From Bin87 sp963663945 (GTDB taxonomy: Bacteria; Chloroflexota; Dehalococcoidia; Lucifugimonadales; UBA3495), in NCBI GenBank assembly GCA_963663945.1, contig OY760687.1, positions 1,426,001 to 1,490,000 of the forward strand: a DNA stretch of 64,000 nucleotides, written 5' to 3'. Below, piece by piece: positions 1-7,616 of the stretch. The notes under the pieces were generated by a model. It saw only the letters and a program-made list of their open reading frames with translations. It ran no database searches and was not told where the DNA came from. How positions within the stretch are numbered: position 1 is the first letter of the stretch; each line of letters begins with the position of its first letter. The position numbers and the translations under genes were made by a program.

Positions 1-1179
1 GGTGCCGGTCCTGGTGTCCAGGTCCGGCGGCGAGAAGGGAAACAGCCTCGCCAACGAGGATGTGTCCAAAGTCCGCCAGGTTGCCACGGCGTTCAGGGCC
101 AACGGCAGCGTTGACAGCAGCCCCTCCCTTTGCCGGAAGGCCAGGTTGTCCAGCTTGCCCAACGTGGCGGCGAAGTGGGCGCGGGCTTTTTGGGTAAGGT
201 CCTTGAGAGTGTCGGCGTTATCAGCGTGCAACGTCACCGACAACGATGCGTGGAACAGCCTTTCCCGGCCCCGCTGCACCTCGTCGCGCAGACGGCTCAC
301 GTCCTCCAGGGCGATCTCGGCCTCCGGGGACATGGACCGCCCCCGCTTGAAGGACAGCGATTGCGCCGACTCGAACCGCACCTTCTGCCACTCCAGGGTG
401 CGGGCCGCCTGCTCCGTGGGGATGGCGCCCAAATGCACCGACAGGTCCATGGGCGCGCCGGCGGCCATCAAGCCCTGCAGGAAGCCGGGGGCCAGGGAGC
501 GGGGCCACTTGCCCAGGTGCAGGGAGCGCACCAGGCGGTCGCCGATGCGGATGTCCCGGCGGTTGACCTCCACCTCCATTTCGGCGTCTTCGTCGCGGTC
601 CTGGGGCGAGCCGCCCAGGGCGCAGGCCAGGAGCAGCAGCTTGAGCGAGTTGCCGGAGAGGGGAAAGACACCGAGACCGGCGCGCACCAGCAGGGAGCGC
701 AGCTCGTCGGCGCGGGCGTGCTCGCACACGGCGTAGAAGCGCCGGTCCAGGATGCCCTCCCGGTTTTCCAGCGTGGTCAAGAGCCGCCCCAGGCTGTCGG
801 CGGCGTCCTTCGTCTGCTGGGGCAGGTCCTCGGGCTGGGCTTCGGTCAGCCTGTCTCTCAATGCCTGCAACACCGGCGGGTGCTGCCTGACCAGCAGCTG
901 CACCGGAAAGTCCAGGGCGTTCAGGGAACCGGCGAAGGCGCCCAGCTTGGGCTCGTCCAGCTCGAGCCCCATCACCTCCATGACGGCCAGTTTCACCCCG
1001 TCCAGGCGCACCGGGCCGTCGTCCTCCAGGTGGGACAGCAGGAAGAAAAGGGGCAGCGGGGGCGGCGGTTTGGGTTCCGCCGTCGTTTCGTCAATGTCCT
1101 GGGGCTGGGACCGGCCCGGCGGCCAGCGCCGGGCCAGGTCCTTCAGGTTGTTGGGGTTGGGTAGTGTCAGTTTCACCAT
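1..1179 (-). CDS. VirB4-like conjugal transfer ATPase, N-terminal part (cut by window edge)
   Basis: This frame is open from an ATG at 1179 to base 1, giving 393 codons with no stop, so the gene continues outside the window. An AAGGAG ribosome site precedes the ATG. VirB4/TraC ATPases energise assembly and substrate transfer in type IV secretion at the inner face of the membrane. The visible part matches the non-catalytic N-terminal domain. Near its end it has the family stretch TLPLALNAV followed by LARLFPFSPPDLDT, which in VirB4/TraC proteins lies just before the ATP-binding domain. The Walker motifs would lie beyond the left edge and cannot be seen. It is the last gene visible of a minus-strand operon with PrgI, pilin-like and VirB6-like genes, the usual order in Gram-positive and Chloroflexota T4SS. 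The family call rests on motif and context. Confidence 0.75.
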   Translation of the reverse strand, partial: MVKLTLPNPNNLKDLARRWPPGRSQPQDIDETTAEPKPPPPLPLFFLLSHLEDDGPVRLDGVKLAVMEVMGLELDEPKLGAFAGSLNALDFPVQLLVRQHPPVLQALRDRLTEAQPEDLPQQTKDAADSLGRLLTTLENREGILDRRFYAVCEHARADELRSLLVRAGLGVFPLSGNSLKLLLLACALGGSPQDRDEDAEMEVEVNRRDIRIGDRLVRSLHLGKWPRSLAPGFLQGLMAAGAPMDLSVHLGAIPTEQAARTLEWQKVRFESAQSLSFKRGRSMSPEAEIALEDVSRLRDEVQRGRERLFHASLSVTLHADNADTLKDLTQKARAHFAATLGKLDNLAFRQREGLLSTLPLALNAVATWRTLDTSSLARLFPFSPPDLDTRTGT

Positions 1180-1198
1180 TCGTAACTCCTTTGCGTTG

Positions 1199-1528
1199 CT
1201 AGATTTCGGGCAGGACCTCGATGATCCGGCCGATGATGCCGGCGGCGATGCCCTTGGCCAGCAGCACCACCACCAGGCCGACCACCGCCATGAACACGGC
1301 GTTGCGGGCCTTGCCCCGGTTCTCCCCCTCGGCGCCCTCGGCCATCAGCAGGAACCCGGCCCAGACGATGGCGAAGAAGCACAGGCCCGCCCCCAGGTAG
1401 GCCATGCCGGTCAGCGCCGCGTCTAAGGCGGCGGTCAGCTTTTCCATCTCGTCCTGCCTCGGCGCGGCGGCGACGGACGCCAACGCCGCCACCCCCGACA
1501 GCAACAGGGCGGTCAGTTTCCGGGCCAT
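1199..1528 (-). CDS. TrbC/VirB2-like pilin or small T4SS membrane protein
   Basis: The product is 109 residues. It has an N-terminal hydrophobic signal-like segment (about residues 5-22), then two long membrane segments around residues 42-62 and 78-98 separated by a short charged loop (GAEGENRGKARN). That two-helix hairpin after a leader is typical of VirB2/TrbC pilins. The ATG at 1528 overlaps the 3' end of the PrgI-fusion gene by 16 bases, so the two are probably translationally coupled. The stop lies about 20 bases before the VirB4 start. A longer upstream extension in this frame runs inside the PrgI gene and is not used. A second pilin-like gene lies at 3158-3433, so it is unclear which product forms the pilus and which is an accessory membrane protein. 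Confidence 0.7.
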   Translation of the reverse strand: MARKLTALLLSGVAALASVAAAPRQDEMEKLTAALDAALTGMAYLGAGLCFFAIVWAGFLLMAEGAEGENRGKARNAVFMAVVGLVVVLLAKGIAAGIIGRIIEVLPEI

Positions 1529-3147
1529 AGCCAGCTCCACCAGTTGGAACCGCCCACCGGCTTCTGCTCCGCCTTGGGCGGCGGAAGCTTGGGCGGCGGC
1601 ACGTGGAGGGCCCGGTAGGGGGCGTCGGCTCCCACGCCTGCGGCCGGCGCCTTTTTTGGGACTGAGACCAGCGGGACGCTCTCGGTACGGGTGCGGGTGA
1701 CGGGAGCGCGCCGGTTCTCCACCGCCCGCACGTGCTCCGGGTGATGGACGTAGACGCGCACCGTTTTGGTATAGCTGCTTTTGCCGCAACTGCACCTCAC
1801 CCGGCGGGTATGCACGTCGGTGCGGGCCGGGTGGTGGACGGTCTGCAACATGGGCGGGAGGGGGACGTTCAGCGTGGCGGTCAGGTCCGCCGCGATTTCC
1901 AGGTCGTGGACCGCCCTGGCGTTGGTAACGGGCAGGATGAAGCCGGTATCGCCGTCGGCCACGAAGGGCACCGTGGCGGAGTGGCCGCCCCACCGGACGC
2001 TGACCGTTCCCGCTACGGCGGTGACGGTGGCGTCCAGCAGGGCCGGCACCGACTGGCTGAAGTGGCCGCCGTACACCGGCAGGTCCTCCTCGTGGCGGGT
2101 CTCGTCGATGCACTCCGAGGCGATGACGCCCCTGATAATCCCCGGCGTCCACTCCAGGGAGGTGACCTCCAGGTCGCACAGGTCCCCGTCCGCTTTGGGC
2201 AGGGGGTAGGGAATCTGGTGGCTCTTCAGCGACGCGGCCCCGCTCCGGCCCAGGGCGTCCTGCCAGGAGAAGGTGAAGGAGGGCGACGGGCCGTCCAGGG
2301 TCAGGTTGTAGCTCTTGGCCTGGCCTGCGGCAAGGCTGGTGTTGAAGCCCATCTTCAACGTCCGGCCCGTCCGGCCGCCGAAGACCCTTCCCTTCAGGTC
2401 CAGGTCGTGGGCGGCCCGCAGGGTGACGGCGGCGGTGTCGCCGGTGACGCTGAGCTTCTCGACGTAGACGCGGCGGCCGGGCACCGGGTCCGGCGGCTCA
2501 AAGTAGATTTCGTCCAGCCGCCAGGCGTCGCCGTAGGGGTTGTCGTCCGGGTCGTCGGCCAGGGCGCTGCTGGGCAGCAGCACCACCGCCAGCAAGCCCA
2601 GGGCGGCCACTGCCAGGATGCGACCCCAGGGCCTCCTGCCCCTCTTGTGGTCTTCGGTCTGAGTCTGGGGGCGATTGGCGTCGGCGTTCTGGGAACGGCG
2701 TCCCTTGCCGAACCAGCTGTGGGGCCGGAAGGGGCGGCGCCCCTGACGCTTCGCCGCCTTCACCGCCTTGGCCAGGCCGGATGCAGCCTTTTTTGCCAGC
2801 AGCCGCAGGGGGTCGGGCTTGGCCTCGGGTTGCGGCGGCGGTTCGCCGACTGACAGCTCCGCCGGGGACCCGGCGTAGCGACGGGCGCCCAGGTTGAACT
2901 TGAGCAGGTCGGCAGCTACCAGGGGCAGCCCCCGGCCGCCCACCTTGCCCACGGTCATGGCGATGCCCACTGTTCCCAGCAGGATGGCGATGCCCAGCTT
3001 CAGCCCCGAGGGGCCGAAGGGGAAGTAGCGATAGACGCCGTAGGCCACGGCGCAGGTCGCCACCACCGCCACCACCTGGGGGAAGGTGAACCACAGCAGG
3101 GCCTTGTCCTCGGCTTGCACGTGGGTCGGTACTTCGTGCTCTCTCAT
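1513..3147 (-). CDS. PrgI-family T4SS membrane protein fused to a large extracytoplasmic domain
   Basis: The product is 544 residues. Residues 1-95 match the PrgI family of small T4SS proteins: a short polar N-terminus, two membrane helices at about 20-40 and 48-66, then a basic segment ending LLKFNLGARRY. PrgI proteins are normally about 100-120 residues and usually precede VirB4, as here. A basic, proline-rich linker (about 100-175) follows, then a third hydrophobic stretch at 176-197 ending in ALADD, resembling an internal signal or anchor. The last 345 residues look like exported beta-rich sequence, with a Cys pair (CSC) near residue 445 and a proline-rich tail. The ATG at 3147 has a strong AGGAGGAG site. 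I do not recognise the C-terminal part. The fusion is unusual and may give the channel an exposed surface domain. Confidence 0.7.
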   Translation of the reverse strand: MREHEVPTHVQAEDKALLWFTFPQVVAVVATCAVAYGVYRYFPFGPSGLKLGIAILLGTVGIAMTVGKVGGRGLPLVAADLLKFNLGARRYAGSPAELSVGEPPPQPEAKPDPLRLLAKKAASGLAKAVKAAKRQGRRPFRPHSWFGKGRRSQNADANRPQTQTEDHKRGRRPWGRILAVAALGLLAVVLLPSSALADDPDDNPYGDAWRLDEIYFEPPDPVPGRRVYVEKLSVTGDTAAVTLRAAHDLDLKGRVFGGRTGRTLKMGFNTSLAAGQAKSYNLTLDGPSPSFTFSWQDALGRSGAASLKSHQIPYPLPKADGDLCDLEVTSLEWTPGIIRGVIASECIDETRHEEDLPVYGGHFSQSVPALLDATVTAVAGTVSVRWGGHSATVPFVADGDTGFILPVTNARAVHDLEIAADLTATLNVPLPPMLQTVHHPARTDVHTRRVRCSCGKSSYTKTVRVYVHHPEHVRAVENRRAPVTRTRTESVPLVSVPKKAPAAGVGADAPYRALHVPPPKLPPPKAEQKPVGGSNWWSWLWPGN

Positions 3148-3157
3148 GCCTCTCCTC

Positions 3158-3433
3158 CTACTTGATCTTCTTGGGGTCGGGCACGTTGGGGTCCACCGGG
3201 TTGCCCACCACGGCGTTCATCACCAACTCCACTACGCCGTAGGCCACCAATGCCAGCACGATGCCGGCCAGGGCGGTCATCATGGCGCTCTTGCCCCGCT
3301 CCATCTGGTTGGGGGCGCCGGAGGCGGTGAGGTAGAGGTAGGCGCCGTAGATGAAGTAGCCCACTCCCACCACGCCCACCAGCCCCAGCAGGATGCCCAC
3401 CAGGTTCGATATGGTCTGGGTCAGGTCTCCCAT
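3158..3433 (-). CDS. TrbC/VirB2-like pilin protein
   Basis: This 91-residue protein has two membrane helices, at about residues 8-34 and 48-74, joined by a polar loop containing GAPNQMERGKSAM. That loop arrangement is characteristic of small TrbC/VirB2-type pilins encoded beside PrgI and VirB4 in Gram-positive-type T4SS. No cleavable leader is obvious before the first helix. The start is supported by AAGGAG eight bases upstream of the ATG at 3433. The stop is ten bases before the start of the PrgI-fusion gene. The pilin role is inferred from topology and operon position. Confidence 0.7.
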   Translation of the reverse strand: MGDLTQTISNLVGILLGLVGVVGVGYFIYGAYLYLTASGAPNQMERGKSAMMTALAGIVLALVAYGVVELVMNAVVGNPVDPNVPDPKKIK

Positions 3434-3577
3434 AGATTTCTCTCCTTGCGTGTTGATTTCTTGATTTGCCTTCTTATCGGTTTTCCCTTGGTCGCTACCG
3501 GCACATGGCGCACCCCCGGTGGGTTGGACGGTGCGGAACCCTTCCGCGCCGGTCTGTTGTCGTGGTTCTCCCGTGGA

Positions 3578-4564
3578 CTACGGCCCCTGGCTGCGGGGGG
3601 TGGGTCCGCCCTGACCCGTTGGGGTGGCGTTCTGGGCCGCCGAGTTCACGGCGCTCCCGGCGGCGCTGGCCGCTCCGGTGGCTCCTCCCGCCGCCGCCGC
3701 TGCCCCGGCCGCCGCTCCCGCCGGTCCGCCGGCGGCAGTTCCGCCGCCCACCAGGGCCAGGGCGCGGGCCGAGCGCATCATCCCGCCGGGCAAAGACATC
3801 CCGAAGTAGAGGGTGTGCAGCCAGGCGTCGAAGGTGCCATGCTGCCCCAGCATCGAGGGGACGCGAGTCGCCAGGTACATGAAGGCGATGGCCAGCAGCA
3901 GCTTCCACACCAGGTCCTGCACCGGCTCGAACTGGCCGATCAGGGCGAACTCGCCCAGGAAGGCGAAGCCCAGGGCCACGGCGACGAGCTGCACAGCCTG
4001 CTGGAACACCGTGGTCATGAACATCCGCAGCCAGTGGCGGCCCCAGTTGGCCGTGTGGGGCAGGATCCACAGCCCCAGGGCGATGGGGGCCAGGGCCAGC
4101 AGGATGTCGATGAGGGCCAGGCGCAGGATCATCTGCACCAGCAGGTAGAGCAGGATGCAGCCGAAGACCAGGTAGAGCAGGGCGATGAATATCGCCACCC
4201 CCACCTCCCCGGTCTCCACGGCGGCCAGCAATGCGAACAGAGGGGCGCGCAGCAGGTCGGCGGGGGTGACGTTGAGCGTGGCGGCGATGAACTGGGAAAC
4301 GGCGTGGGCCACGTCGATGACCAACGCGCACCACCACAAAGACGACGCGGCGGCGGTCAGGCCCAGCACCAGGCGGGGGACCATCTCCCGCCAGCCCGAT
4401 TGATGCCTGCCGAGGTGCTCCTGGACGATGAAGCTCAGGCCCATCCAGCCCAGGATCACGGTGAGCGCGGCGGTGGTGACGGCCCAGACCGCCCACCACG
4501 CCTGCTGCACGAAGGGGTGGGCGTAGGTCAGGTCCGGAGGGGTTCCGGTGAGGATGTCTCCCAT
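3578..4564 (-). CDS. VirB6/TrbL-like polytopic T4SS channel protein
   Basis: With the ATG at 4564 the protein has 328 residues. It contains about six or seven membrane helices, a long amphipathic middle section, and an alanine/glycine-rich tail of about 70 residues ending PTPRSQGP. VirB6/TrbL proteins form the inner-membrane part of the secretion channel and share this layout of multiple helices plus a low-complexity tail. The frame is open further upstream, but that part would overlap the preceding gene for 150 bases and has no ribosome site, so the internal ATG was chosen. It starts six bases after the stop of the upstream secreted-protein gene, suggesting coupling. The assignment rests on topology and position in the T4SS operon; no sequence signature is decisive. 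Confidence 0.7.
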   Translation of the reverse strand: MGDILTGTPPDLTYAHPFVQQAWWAVWAVTTAALTVILGWMGLSFIVQEHLGRHQSGWREMVPRLVLGLTAAASSLWWCALVIDVAHAVSQFIAATLNVTPADLLRAPLFALLAAVETGEVGVAIFIALLYLVFGCILLYLLVQMILRLALIDILLALAPIALGLWILPHTANWGRHWLRMFMTTVFQQAVQLVAVALGFAFLGEFALIGQFEPVQDLVWKLLLAIAFMYLATRVPSMLGQHGTFDAWLHTLYFGMSLPGGMMRSARALALVGGGTAAGGPAGAAAGAAAAAGGATGAASAAGSAVNSAAQNATPTGQGGPTPRSQGP

Positions 4565-4569
4565 GCTCG

Positions 4570-5181
4570 CTAACCTCCCCCGCAGTCGTCGATGTCCGTC
4601 TGGAACACGCCTTCCAACACGCCGCACAGGGTCCCGTGGACCCCCTGGATCACCCACTTGGCGGCGGCCCGGGCCCAGCGGTCCGGGTCCAGGGCGCCCA
4701 GCACCCGGTCCCACAACCCCCTGGGCTGGTGGACGGGAATCAGGGCGTAGAAGACCTGCCGCTCGCCGCCGGTGCGGGGCACGGCCAGCATCAGCAGGAA
4801 GGCTTCTTCGGGATGCAGGTCGGGCTGCTCGCCCAGGGCCGGGTACTCGAAGGTGTACTCCCAGCCCTCGGCCAGGCGCTTCTCGCCGCCCCGGACCTGG
4901 TAGGTGTTGGTCAGCCAGTCGCCGGTGTCCGGGTGGCGGATGGCGTAGTAGAGGACTTCAACCTGGCGGCTGAAGATGGGGCGGGCCACGAAATCGCCCT
5001 CCTTCTTGCGCTCCACCAGCTGCCGGTCGCGGTTGACCAGGCTGATGTCGTCGGAGGGCGGGGATTGGGCCAGGGCCACGCCGCTCATGGGTACGGCGAC
5101 GATGGCCGAAAGCAGCAGCGCGGCGGCGAGCAGGGTCAGCCGTCGGGTTCTGCGGGAACCGGAAAGTAAACGCCGGAACAT
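4570..5181 (-). CDS. Secreted protein of unknown function, first gene of the T4SS operon
   Basis: The product is 203 residues. Residues 1-38 form a classical signal peptide: a basic start (MFRRLLSGSRRTRR), a hydrophobic core and an AxA-type site ending GVALAQ. The mature part is soluble and acidic to neutral, with no membrane helix. It has a Cys pair in its last 40 residues (GTLCGVL and DDCGGG) that could form a disulfide. I do not recognise the family. It is the first minus-strand gene after the divergent control region at 5182-5569 and lies immediately upstream of the VirB6-like gene. A role in the extracytoplasmic part of the conjugation machine is plausible. Confidence 0.7.
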   Translation of the reverse strand: MFRRLLSGSRRTRRLTLLAAALLLSAIVAVPMSGVALAQSPPSDDISLVNRDRQLVERKKEGDFVARPIFSRQVEVLYYAIRHPDTGDWLTNTYQVRGGEKRLAEGWEYTFEYPALGEQPDLHPEEAFLLMLAVPRTGGERQVFYALIPVHQPRGLWDRVLGALDPDRWARAAAKWVIQGVHGTLCGVLEGVFQTDIDDCGGG

Positions 5182-5253
5182 GGTTGCCTCCTTGCGGTCG
5201 GTTTGGGACCGGATGTGCGAGAACCAAGTCTGGCGACGGGCCGGGCCAGGCGG

Positions 5254-5299
5254 AATGCCTCATAGGGGGTGACGCGCGCGTCACCCCCTATGAGGCATT
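5254..5299. repeat. 46-bp perfect palindrome
   Basis: Each 23-base arm is the exact reverse complement of the other, with no spacer. The centre, at 5276/5277, reads GACGCGCGCGTC. The arms contain the block CATAGGGGGTGA. The palindrome lies 73 bases upstream of the first T4SS-operon gene and about 270 bases upstream of the divergent gene. It could be a dimeric-protein operator, a cruciform, a nicking or partition site, or part of an origin; the sequence does not decide. Confidence 0.85.
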
Positions 5300-5460
5300 G
5301 GATTGCAGGGGGCCGGTGTGGTGTCATACCCGTGTACAGGGATTGGAGGTTGGTGGACAGTTGTCCAATCCTGTCCGGTTGAACCTAAAAGCGGGGAAAA
5401 TCGCCCCCTACCGGACGGTGGCAGCGAACACTTTGGTTCCAGGGCAGCTTCCAGCCCCTG

Positions 5461-5495
5461 TGGACAGTCCCACGTTGGAAACCGGACAGTGCGCC
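5461..5495 (+). repeat. 35-bp direct repeat, copy 1
   Basis: This copy begins TGGACAGT and ends CCGGACAGTGCGCC. It matches the copy at 5517-5551 at about 28 of 35 positions, with centres 56 bases apart. Each copy carries two GGACAG half-sites. The spacing and position just upstream of the gene at 5570 suggest protein-binding iterons or operators. Confidence 0.6.
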
Positions 5496-5516
5496 AGCGG
5501 CCAGGGAGGGAGATTG

Positions 5517-5551
5517 TGGACAGCGGCACGTATGAAATCGGACAGTGCGCC
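5517..5551 (+). repeat. 35-bp direct repeat, copy 2
   Basis: This is the second copy of the repeat at 5461-5495. It begins TGGACAG and ends TCGGACAGTGCGCC, and it lies 18 bases before the chosen ATG of the downstream gene. A repressor bound here could block that gene's promoter or ribosome site. The product of the downstream gene is itself a DNA-binding candidate, so autoregulation is possible. Confidence 0.6.
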
Positions 5552-5569
5552 GAGCAGGGGGGCGTTGGC

Positions 5570-6427
5570 ATGGCGGAGGGCGGGCAGTACCCGGAGGCCA
5601 GCCGGAGCGTGGACAGCCTGGGGGAGATGCGGCTAGTGGCGCTGTTGGGCGACATGATCGAGGCGCAGGGCAAGCCCGGGGCGGCGGAGATCCTGGGGGT
5701 CAGCGTGCGCACCCTGGGCCGGTTCGAGGAGTCCCGACGGCTGACCCGGGTCCTGGCGGCGGCCCTGGAAACCCACCTGCTCAAGGGGGGCGGGTCGGCG
5801 GCGGACCGGCAGCGGCGGCAGGCGGCGGACGTGGAGGTTCGGGTGGCCGAGTTGGAAAAGGCCCTATCGGAGGGGCTGGCGGCGGTGCGCCGGGAGGGTG
5901 AGCTGGCGCGGGAGGAACAGGCCCGGGCGTTGGCGGAACTGGAGCGGCGGGTGGCGGCGCTGGAGGCGTCGGGCAATGGTACAGCGGCGGTGAACGGCGG
6001 AGCGCCGACAGTCGGCGGCGCAGCGAGGTCGCAGGCTGCCGGTGAGGGCGCCGGGTCAAAGCCGGTGGTGGAGCGGCCCCGGCGGGACTTCTACGACCTG
6101 GTTACGGCGGAGGCGGAACCCGGCGAGGAACTGGTGTACGGCGAGGCGGCCACGGCGGTGATTGTTCAATGGCGGGAGGCCCGGGACGCCGTGCCTGGGA
6201 CGAAAGAAGGCCTGGACCGGCTCAATGCCAGGCAGCGGCGCTTGGAGCTGGAGATCGAGTTGATCGAGAAGCACGAACTCACCCTGCCCCCGGCGACGTA
6301 TCCCTGGGACTGGGGCGACCGGCGGCAGGAGGTGCGGCGGCGTAACGAGATGCTCGACGAGGTGATCGTGGACCGCAAGATGCTCAAGCTGAGGCGGTTT
6401 CTCACCCTGGGCATCTGGCGGAAGTAG
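5570..6427 (+). CDS. Putative HTH/coiled-coil DNA-binding protein
   Basis: With the ATG at 5570 the product has 285 residues. The frame is open upstream into the control region, but that part crosses the 35-bp repeats, so the ATG after CAGGGGGG was preferred; a GTG at 5516 is the alternative. Residues about 20-55 (LLGDMIEAQGKPGAAEILGVSVRTLGRFEE) look like a helix-turn-helix. They are followed by a long Glu/Ala/Arg-rich coiled coil (about 70-130), a low-complexity linker, and a second helical region with a run of charged residues (QRRLELEIELIEKHE). It resembles small plasmid regulators or partition-like proteins in layout only. As the first plus-strand gene after the repeats, it is a good candidate to bind them. 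No specific family was recognised. Confidence 0.6.
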   Translation: MAEGGQYPEASRSVDSLGEMRLVALLGDMIEAQGKPGAAEILGVSVRTLGRFEESRRLTRVLAAALETHLLKGGGSAADRQRRQAADVEVRVAELEKALSEGLAAVRREGELAREEQARALAELERRVAALEASGNGTAAVNGGAPTVGGAARSQAAGEGAGSKPVVERPRRDFYDLVTAEAEPGEELVYGEAATAVIVQWREARDAVPGTKEGLDRLNARQRRLELEIELIEKHELTLPPATYPWDWGDRRQEVRRRNEMLDEVIVDRKMLKLRRFLTLGIWRK

Positions 6428-7296
6428 GCCGGCGATGAGACCGGCGGAACGGCAGTTCCGTTCCTGCGACTCCGTTGCGGCATGGCTGCGAACACTTTGG
6501 CCGACGCCTGGCGCAGAGGCTGGTTTCGGGGTTCCCACGACGGCGGCGGACGTGAATAATTGAATGCGTTGTCTGGCTTTTTCCAGTGTTTCCAGCCCAG
6601 AAAACTGGAGGGTCCATCCCCGACCCGGACCGTTCGCTTGGGATCGAGCCCTGCTCTCCCGGCAATGGCCCACCAGGGATAAACGCCCGCCCGCTGCGTG
6701 ATTCGGAACCGGGGTCGAGCTCTGCTCCTCCGGCGTCCGTCTCGATGCGGTGCAGCACCATTTTCATCATCATCGTCCAGGAGGTGGCGAACAGAAACAC
6801 CAAGGTAGCCCCGCACACCGGCACCTACATCCCCAATTTGCGGAGCGGCTGAACGCTTCGCACTCTCTTTCTCCCTGCGGTTGGAGCGCCCACGGCGCCC
6901 CTCCGCTTCCTCACGCCTGCGGTTTGACGGCTGAAGCGTAGCCGAACCGCAGGCCTGCCATTGGCGCGACGGTCGGCGACGCTCTCGTCGGCTGGTCGCG
7001 GCACCTTGCCCTGCGCAGTCACCCAGGTCGTTGACCGTCTCCTGGGCCGGGCTGCGCACTGCTTTATCGCCCGCCGTCCGGTGAACGCATACCAGCGTCT
7101 CTCCGGCGGCGGCGGGCTGTTTCTAACCCCCTCAATCGCTCCGTTTTCCGCGCCAGGCATCCGGCTCGGGGCGGAGTGTCTTCAGTTTTCCCTAACTCTC
7201 CAAGTTCACGGAACACGGCCCGCGCTGCGACGGATGCCGCGTGGGTTGGCAATCACGATACGCACCGATGCAAAGCGCACATGAAAGGAGGCGTCA
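6428..7296. other. Long stretch without a convincing gene; possible structured RNA
   Basis: These 869 bases contain only short, biased open frames on both strands with no good ribosome sites. Several stem-forming segments occur between about 6840 and 7160. The clearest is 6915-6954: outer arms GCCTGCGGTT/AACCGCAGGC and inner arms CGGCT/AGCCG around a seven-base loop. A weaker stem lies near 7021-7056 (CCCAGG/CCTGGG). The stretch could hold an RNA gene, an origin, a long leader for the gene at 7297, or a decayed gene. Confidence 0.4.
6915..6954. other. Two-part stem-loop in the gene-free stretch
   Basis: A perfect 10-bp outer stem is separated by a three-base bulge on one side from a 5-bp inner stem with the loop GAAGCGT. 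There is no T-tract after it, so it does not look like a plain terminator. It is the most regular structure in 6428-7296. Confidence 0.6.
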
Positions 7297-7575
7297 ATGA
7301 AAAGCGTGGAAAACATAGTCCGGCTGGCAAGTCTCACTGCCCGGGTGGGCCGGTTCATCTGGCGGCACAAGCGGCTCACCCTGGCGGCGGTGGCGGCCCT
7401 GCTCATCGTCGCGCCGTTGCTCAACGGGTCCGACGGCGGGACGTTCTTCCTCAACCTGGTGGGGCTGGGCATCGCCGCCCTGGTGGTGCGGCGGATCGTC
7501 CAGACGGGGCAGAAGCGACAGGCGGCCCAGGCTCGGCAGGCCAATTGTCGCTGCCGCCGCCACCGGCAGCCTTAG
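7297..7575 (+). CDS. Small membrane protein of unknown function
   Basis: The product is 92 residues. It has an amphipathic N-terminus, a basic patch (WRHKR), then two hydrophobic helices at about residues 27-43 and 48-65, and a basic, glutamine-rich tail. The start has a strong AAAGGAGG site eight bases upstream. It is the first of a co-directional series leading into the primase gene, with 41 bases to the next start. No known family was recognised; it may anchor a complex of the element to the membrane. Confidence 0.65.
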   Translation: MKSVENIVRLASLTARVGRFIWRHKRLTLAAVAALLIVAPLLNGSDGGTFFLNLVGLGIAALVVRRIVQTGQKRQAAQARQANCRCRRHRQP

Positions 7576-7616
7576 CAACAACGACTAACGACAACGAAAC
7601 GATAAGGAGGCAATCC

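Larger units (their letters stand above)
5182..5569. promoter_or_regulatory. Divergent intergenic control region between the T4SS operon and the replication module
   Basis: These 388 bases hold no convincing gene. They separate the minus-strand T4SS operon from the plus-strand gene at 5570. They contain the 46-bp palindrome at 5254-5299, a short inverted repeat TGGACAGTTGTCCA at 5354-5367 and two related 35-bp repeats ending next to the start of the downstream gene. A region with palindromes and repeats between divergent conjugation and replication genes is a natural place for promoters, an operator, a partition site or an origin of transfer. No clear -35/-10 pair could be assigned. Confidence 0.55.

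Noticed and set aside
130..1164. Long plus-strand frame opposite the VirB4 gene
   Set aside because: Its composition is Gly/Gln/Arg-biased, it has no ribosome site, and it is the mirror of a well-supported minus-strand gene.
5424..6500. Shared 13-mer GCGAACACTTTGG at 5424 and 6488
   Set aside because: The match is short and isolated, with no matching flanks; it could be chance.
6166..7059. 297-residue minus-strand frame in the gene-free stretch
   Set aside because: It overlaps the end of the well-supported 5570 gene, is very Arg/Ser-rich, has no ribosome site and no recognisable motif.
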